NCBI GenBank assembly: GCA_036898135.1
Contig: CM072519.1
Span: 43,306,839-43,370,838, forward strand
DNA from: Oncomelania hupensis
Taxonomy: Eukaryota; Mollusca; Gastropoda; Littorinimorpha; Pomatiopsidae
DNA length: 64,000 bases
Direction of reading: 5' to 3'
In this document: positions 59,322 through 64,000 of the stretch, one piece after another
Layout: every line of letters begins with the position of its first letter
How positions within the stretch are numbered: the first letter of the stretch is position 1
Notes under the pieces: generated by a model
Told to the model about the DNA's origin: nothing
Database searches by the model: none
The model's input: the letters and a program-made list of their open reading frames with translations, nothing else
Program-made: the position numbers and the translations under genes

Positions 59322-60118
59322 TACAGAATCACCCCAGATGGACTATGTCTGTATGTGTTAAAACCCACCCCCTTCCCCGCACTGTTTCGCTACCACCGAC
59401 CCATTTCCACCACTTACCCCTTCCGAGAGTGCTCATTCGCGTAATTCTACCTGCTATGAACTTATTTGTTGTAATGGACCCTTCATGTAATACAACCTAT
59501 GTAATATTGTGGGTGTGTTTGTGTGTGTGTGTGTGGGTGTGTGCGTGTGGGTGTGATTACATGCATATGCACGCAAGGGTACAAATGTTGTGTATCTGGT
59601 ATGTTTGTTTGAGCTGAATATTATATTGTAATAACGTAATTGAGTGTGTGGGTGGGTGGGTGTCACTGTGTGGTCACTGTGCGTCTGTGTGTGTGCCTGT
59701 GTGTGTTCTTATGAGTGAACCACGTGCGAATGTATGTATGAGATGGGTTTGTTGTGATGTTGTTGGCTACTTTAAATTTTTAAGCGTGTGTATAATGCCT
59801 TCATATGTGGTGTGATAGAGAAAATAAATCTGTGAATTGTATGTGTGAGTTGGAGAGAGGGGTATATTCTGTAGTAATAGCATTGTTGTTCGCAGTTATT
59901 GTGTGCAGTAATGTAAATATTATTATGTATGTCCGTGTGGGTTGTCCATTTGTACGATTATGTCATAACGTGTTGCGTCTGTTTTCACTTTCGTTCTTGA
60001 ATATAATCGATTACCTGCCCATGTCATTATTTTGTTCAAGTAGTTGATAATTTCAAACGACTTTTTGATGTTATTTTATCTGTTGAAATGGGCCAATGGC
60101 CTTTTTTCAATAAAACAT
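59322..60118 (+). other. 3' UTR of the LINE remnant, GT-rich
   Basis: GT-rich sequence (59505-59720) and two short frames without domains lead to a TTCAATAAAACATCC end, with a polyadenylation-like AATAAA. Confidence 0.5.
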
Positions 60119-60186
60119 CCGAATCTCTCTCGTTATCTCTCTCTCTCTCGCTCTCTCCCTCTCTCTCTCTCTTCCTCTCTCTCCAT
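60119..60186. repeat. (CT)n tail
   Basis: Imperfect CT repeats following the LINE end. Confidence 0.9.
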
Positions 60187-60638
60187 GGAGAAGAGACAGG
60201 ACCCTATTTATTAACAAACCAACTCCCTCCACTCTGTGTGAACTTCTCCACTGGTGGGCCCCATCAGGTCTATAGTCGGGTGAAGGACGTTGACAGTCTT
60301 TTATATACAACAACCTAACCTTTCACTACCACCTTCACTCTCCTACTTACCCCGGGCCAATCCCACAAACACCTTTTCCACCCCCTATTTTAAAACCCCC
60401 CACAGCCCACAACCCGAACCCCTCCCCCCCCATATATATATAATAAAAGATTAATGGAGCTAGTGTATGGAACTCTCTCCCTCTGGAGTGTAAACATTGC
60501 GACACACTGTTTTCTTTCAAATGTAAAATATGTAGGCATCTGCGAAATTAATTATAAAAGTGATGTATAATAACATATATGACAACACAGTCATTCATGT
60601 AATTATTAACTTATTTATTTATTTATTTATGTATTTAC
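60187..60638. other. No gene seen
   Basis: C-rich then AT-rich sequence. Confidence 0.55.

Positions 60639-60719
<81 letters not shown>
60639..60719. repeat. (ATT)n microsatellite
   Basis: A pure ATT array. The Tyr and Ile frames are artefacts. Confidence 0.97.
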
Positions 60720-60852
60720 ATTCTAAGGGTGAAGGATATGGGGAGGAAGGATGGTTGCCTAAAATTGTTTAAAGATAATGATGAAGATGTTGGTGTGATT
60801 GTGTGTGTATGTGTGTGTGTGAGTGATGTGATTTCCAAGTTAAAGGTTAATT

Positions 60853-60975
60853 ATTATTATGTTAATTTCTTAAGGGACAGATTGGAAGATTAGACCGTAT
60901 CATTAGTCTAAAATCTTTATCCCTAATAAAAAAGTTTCAAAAAAAAAAGTTTCTCTCTCTCTCTCTCTTTCTCTC

Positions 60976-61049
<74 letters not shown>
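60853..61049 (+). mobile_element. CR1/L2-like LINE 3' end with (TC)n tail
   Basis: TTAAGGGACAGATTGGAAGA, the hairpin GATTAGAC...GTCTAAAATC and TTATCCCTAATAAA match 48740-48870. A tail of about 95 bp of TC follows. Confidence 0.7.
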
Positions 61050-61052
<3 letters not shown>

Positions 61053-61074
61053 ATACACATGTATATTGTGTCTG

Positions 61075-61258
61075 ACAGATGTGGGATCGATCCAGCATCT
61101 GGGCGTTATGTTTCTCCGAAAATTATTTACTTTAGACTCGGGCAACGTTTCGGGGGTTTTCTCTGGGTACTCCGGTTTGCTCCCCAGCACAATTTCAAAA
61201 ACACACCTAATAGGTAGGTTGGGTTTGGGCGCGCCATATGCTGCGACTACGTCTCCCC
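61075..61258 (+). repeat. SINE E fragment, +
   Basis: It shares GTGGGATCGATCCAG, GGGCGTTATGTTTCTCCGAA and the GGGGGTTTTCTCTGGGTACT domain with 13332-13645, and ends GCGACTACGTCTCCCC. Confidence 0.75.
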
Positions 61259-61560
61259 TGGGGAAGGCGTAGTCGCAGGGAAGGCGTAGTCGCAGTGTCT
61301 CGCCCAAACCCTATTCCTATCCTATCCCGTCCTATCCTATCCTATCCCGTAACTCTGAGGTCGTTGGGGCACCACAGATGATCGTTTAACCAGCATACTC
61401 CATCTTTCTCTGTGCTCAGCAACCCTTCGCTCAGTGTCAAGGCAGTCCATTCTCCAATGTTGTCCTCCCACCTCTTTTTCGGTCTCCCTCTTCTTCTACC
61501 TCCTTGCACTGTGCCTAAAACCAAACCCCAAACCCAACATACCTATTAGGTACCAGAATT
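61259..61560 (-). repeat. SINE E 3' fragment, minus, tail to tail, split by an RTE
   Basis: GGGGAAGGCGTAGTCGCAG repeats the preceding SINE end in inverse, making a palindrome of about 39 bp (61239-61278). CCCAAACCCAACATACCTAT at 61528-61547 is the inverse of 61207-61230. The RTE fragment at 61313-61515 sits inside. Confidence 0.65.
61313..61515 (-). mobile_element. RTE-like LINE 3' fragment, minus
   Basis: The minus frame gives GTVQGGRRRGRPKKRWEDNI and EWTALTLSE, with the left side showing the inverted GGATA tail (CCTATCCTATCCTATCCCG). Confidence 0.9.
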
Positions 61561-61976
61561 TCCCGAGGAGAAGGGATAACCTGTTTTGCTGCAAGTGTGC
61601 GCTTCGCTTGACACCTTGGACCACTGAGCGCCATTCTCCTATCGCATTTTCCACCCCCAACCCCTACCCCTACCTAACCCATCCTCCCTTTGTTCCATTC
61701 GGCATTACTGTATGGCAGCAGTGATATAACTTTATTCAATACCTGTCTCATTCTGGCTTGCCAATTTTACGATACAATACCCTCTACCTTTTCGTTTCAT
61801 ACCAGGAACGTGAGCTCTGTTCCTGCCCGTCCGTCATTTCGTTTGTCACCTCAGTGCAGCCAGCAACTGATTCCCTTTATTACTCTTATAACTACGGTGT
61901 TGTCAACGATGCTGTCAGCCCTGTCTTCTTTTATAGACTGCGGATGGTTATAGGAGTACGCAGCTGACGGTTATGG

Positions 61977-61978
<2 letters not shown>
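61561..61978. other. No gene seen
   Basis: Short overlapping frames without domains. Confidence 0.5.
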
Positions 61979-62042
<64 letters not shown>

Positions 62043-62046
62043 TGAC

Positions 62047-62102
<56 letters not shown>
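61979..62102. repeat. (GA)n microsatellites
   Basis: Two GA arrays split by CTTTGACT. Confidence 0.95.
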
Positions 62103-62106
<4 letters not shown>

Positions 62107-62189
62107 TGTGTGTGCTTGTGTGTAGTTTGGTCATGTTTGTGCGTTAGTGTGAGAGGGTTTGTTGTAAGAAAGAGAGTGTCTGTGTCTGG

Positions 62190-62250
62190 TGGCTCGGAAG
62201 AGTCCGCTGGACCTAAAGCTTAAAGCAATAATCTTGTATTGTATTGTCTG
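62190..62250 (+). mobile_element. Family D terminal hairpin, stand-alone insert
   Basis: It has GGCTCGGAAGAGTCCGCTGG, then AAAGCAATAATCTTGTATTG, within GT-rich sequence. GTCTGTGT occurs on both sides, but the context is repetitive, so the duplication is uncertain. The 5' end lacks GGTCCTGATTT. Confidence 0.65.
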
Positions 62251-64000
62251 TGTGTGTGGTCGTGTTGTGTGCACGTCTGTGTAAGCGAGAGAGAGAGAAT
62301 GTGTATGTTTGTGTGCCTGTGCTTTGTCTGTGTGTGCGTTTGTAAGAAAGAGAAGGGGAGAGTGTTGACGTTCCTTTATGTGTGTGAGGGTGAGAGCGTG
62401 AGTGTGTGCACGTGTTTTAGTGAACGTGTGGAGTAAAGCGCGTGCGTGACAGGGTGGGGGAGGGTGGAGGAGGTCTGTGTCAGTGTACACAGAAATAACT
62501 ATTTTGTTAAGCACTTTGTTGTGTTATGTAACTGTATTTACGCAAAGAAATTTTTTTTTCTTCACTGATGCATGACAATGTATTTTGTACTTAATGGAGC
62601 ATATAAGCTTAGATCATAGATAAAATTTGGCTTAGGTACATTTAGCTGTATTACTATTACCCGTAAGAGTTAGGGAAGTGACCACAGGCACAAAAAAAGA
62701 AGAATAAAAAAACAGTGAAGATAAAACTACGCAACGAGTCGTCAGATACAGTTCATTTGTCCTCTTCTTTTACAAAAATTAATTAAATGCTTCTCTTGTT
62801 TTTTTTATTTTTTTAAAGTTAAAATTCTATAAAACTTTGGACATGCATGCTTTACATCAGTGACTGGTTGAATTGATGTGTCAGGATCGGATCACTGCAC
62901 TAGGGATCACCATTCTACCCTACCCTACCTTACCCTATTCCACCCATGCTGGATGCTGCATGTTACTTTGCCCGTGCCTGCATGTTCCATTGTTTTTTCC
63001 TATTACATTTCAACTTCTCTATTTTTATTGCAGCAATATGATTGATACCGCTTTCTTCTGTTTTGCATCTGGTTTTTGCTTTTTGCTTTCTTTGCTATGT
63101 ATTTGCCAACTCTTGATGTTCATGTACATTCAACCTTCTTGTTTTGCAGATGGGGGAAACGATTGTAAATTATACATAGTCTACATGCAGTGAAGATGGC
63201 ACCATTTATAATCAACTTAAAGAGTTAAATATTGCTTAACTTAGAGCTTTGCCGTGGTCGTGGTTGTGTTGAAAATCCGAATATTAAAACTGACTCGTCT
63301 CTCAATGAAAACTAATAGCTCTCACATATATTACAGGGGGAAAAAACCTGTAGTATTCCTCAGAGAAATTTTAGGGACAAATATAACATCAGTTTAAAAG
63401 CATCAAAGGTGAAATGTGATAAAATTCATATATTTGATATATTAAAGTCAATCCTATACTATCTCAACCGGCTTTAAATAATGCGACCATCTCTGTACAT
63501 AGCCTAATATATTCACATTGGAATTTTTAATTATCATTCAAAATACGGGTTGTATTTTTGTATGTGTGTCTGTGTATATCTGTCTCTCTATGTGTGTAAG
63601 CGCGCGCGTGTGTGTGTTTGTGTGTGTAGTTATAAATATATAAACCGTACTTTGAAATTCCCATTTATTTACAACTTTTAAAAAGCTAAATGGTATTGGG
63701 ATTGTCGTTCAAATTCACGTTAAAATTTTATATGGTTGTGTCAATGATTGTGGTTTTTTTTGTTGTTTCCGTTCAAACTGACGTCGATAAATACAGCCTC
63801 TTGATGTGTTCAACTGGCACTGACAGTGAAAATGACCATTGAAATTAATATTTTGTACCTTTTGGAGTATACTCAAATTAACATTCAAAGCTAGACTGCA
63901 AATAGTATTGAATATTAATTCATATTGAGTATATCCATTCAGTTTGCTCTTGAAAACTGCAAGCTATCTTAGTATGGTTTAATATTGCAAATTACGCCTA
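62251..64000. other. No gene seen
   Basis: GT-rich to 62460, then AT-rich. The frame 62873-63193 is hydrophobic and Cys-rich but has no GPCR TM6/TM7 motifs and no recognised domain. No splice-consistent receptor exon was found here. Confidence 0.5.

Larger units (their letters stand above)
58612..60118 (+). mobile_element. Rex1/CR1-like LINE with internal deletion
   Basis: An endonuclease end (frame 58609-58809, then LVSGDLNARTADR near 58820) is followed within about 60 bp by the C-terminal RT region at 58881. The core RT between them is missing. The 3' UTR runs to TTCAATAAAACATCCG and a CT tail at 60118. Confidence 0.65.

Noticed and set aside
62873..63193. A hydrophobic frame as the missing TM6-TM7 exon
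   Set aside because: No CWxP or NPxxY motif and no acceptor in matching phase was found.

Overview
The window looks like a gene-poor stretch of a repeat-rich invertebrate nuclear genome. I lean towards a mollusc, possibly a gastropod, but this is inferred from the repeat types and not proven by any marker gene. There are no operons, ribosome binding sites, CRISPR arrays or intact RNA genes. Almost every long open frame is either a decayed retrotransposon or a translated microsatellite.

The one credible host gene is on the + strand: a rhodopsin-class peptide GPCR resembling FMRFamide receptors. I see three candidate coding exons in compatible phase. They are an N-terminal exon (19921-20079), a TM1-TM2 exon (33261-33475) and a TM3-TM5 exon (42037-42935). 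The introns are about 13.2 kb and 8.6 kb and are packed with mobile elements. The exon(s) for TM6-TM7 were not found and probably lie beyond the window. The loop between TM4 and TM5 is unusually long, roughly 150 residues with a glycine run.

Mobile DNA dominates. (1) An RTE-like LINE has a near-full-length decayed copy (29044-32375) and about a dozen fragments, many ending in a GGATA pentamer tail. (2) Three other non-LTR LINE types are present: a CR1/L2-like element (49002-50597), a Rex1/CR1-like element with an internal deletion (58612-60118), and a LINE with an RNase H domain (46013-47340, minus). (3) Several tRNA-derived SINE families occur, labelled A, B, E, G and H here for convenience, plus a chimeric tRNA/5S-rRNA SINE. 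(4) A non-autonomous family D has a terminal hairpin that also occurs alone as discrete inserts of about 55 bp with target-site duplications. (5) DNA transposons include a hAT-like element carrying an acidic open frame (10825-11786), an element with 33-bp inverted repeats that holds the full LINE (28322-32904), and a palindromic MITE cluster (24124-24849). (6) A hammerhead ribozyme of the short-stem-III Penelope type lies at 43551-43594, next to an inverted-repeat, Penelope-like remnant.

Microsatellites are very long, for example (GATA)n of about 940 bp at 20669-21610, (GATA)n at 44993-45420, (GAT)n at 44341-44616 and (TA)n at 56604-56753. Many sit directly at the 3' ends of SINEs or LINEs, so they appear to have grown from retroelement tails. 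Stretches not listed as elements showed no recognisable genes.
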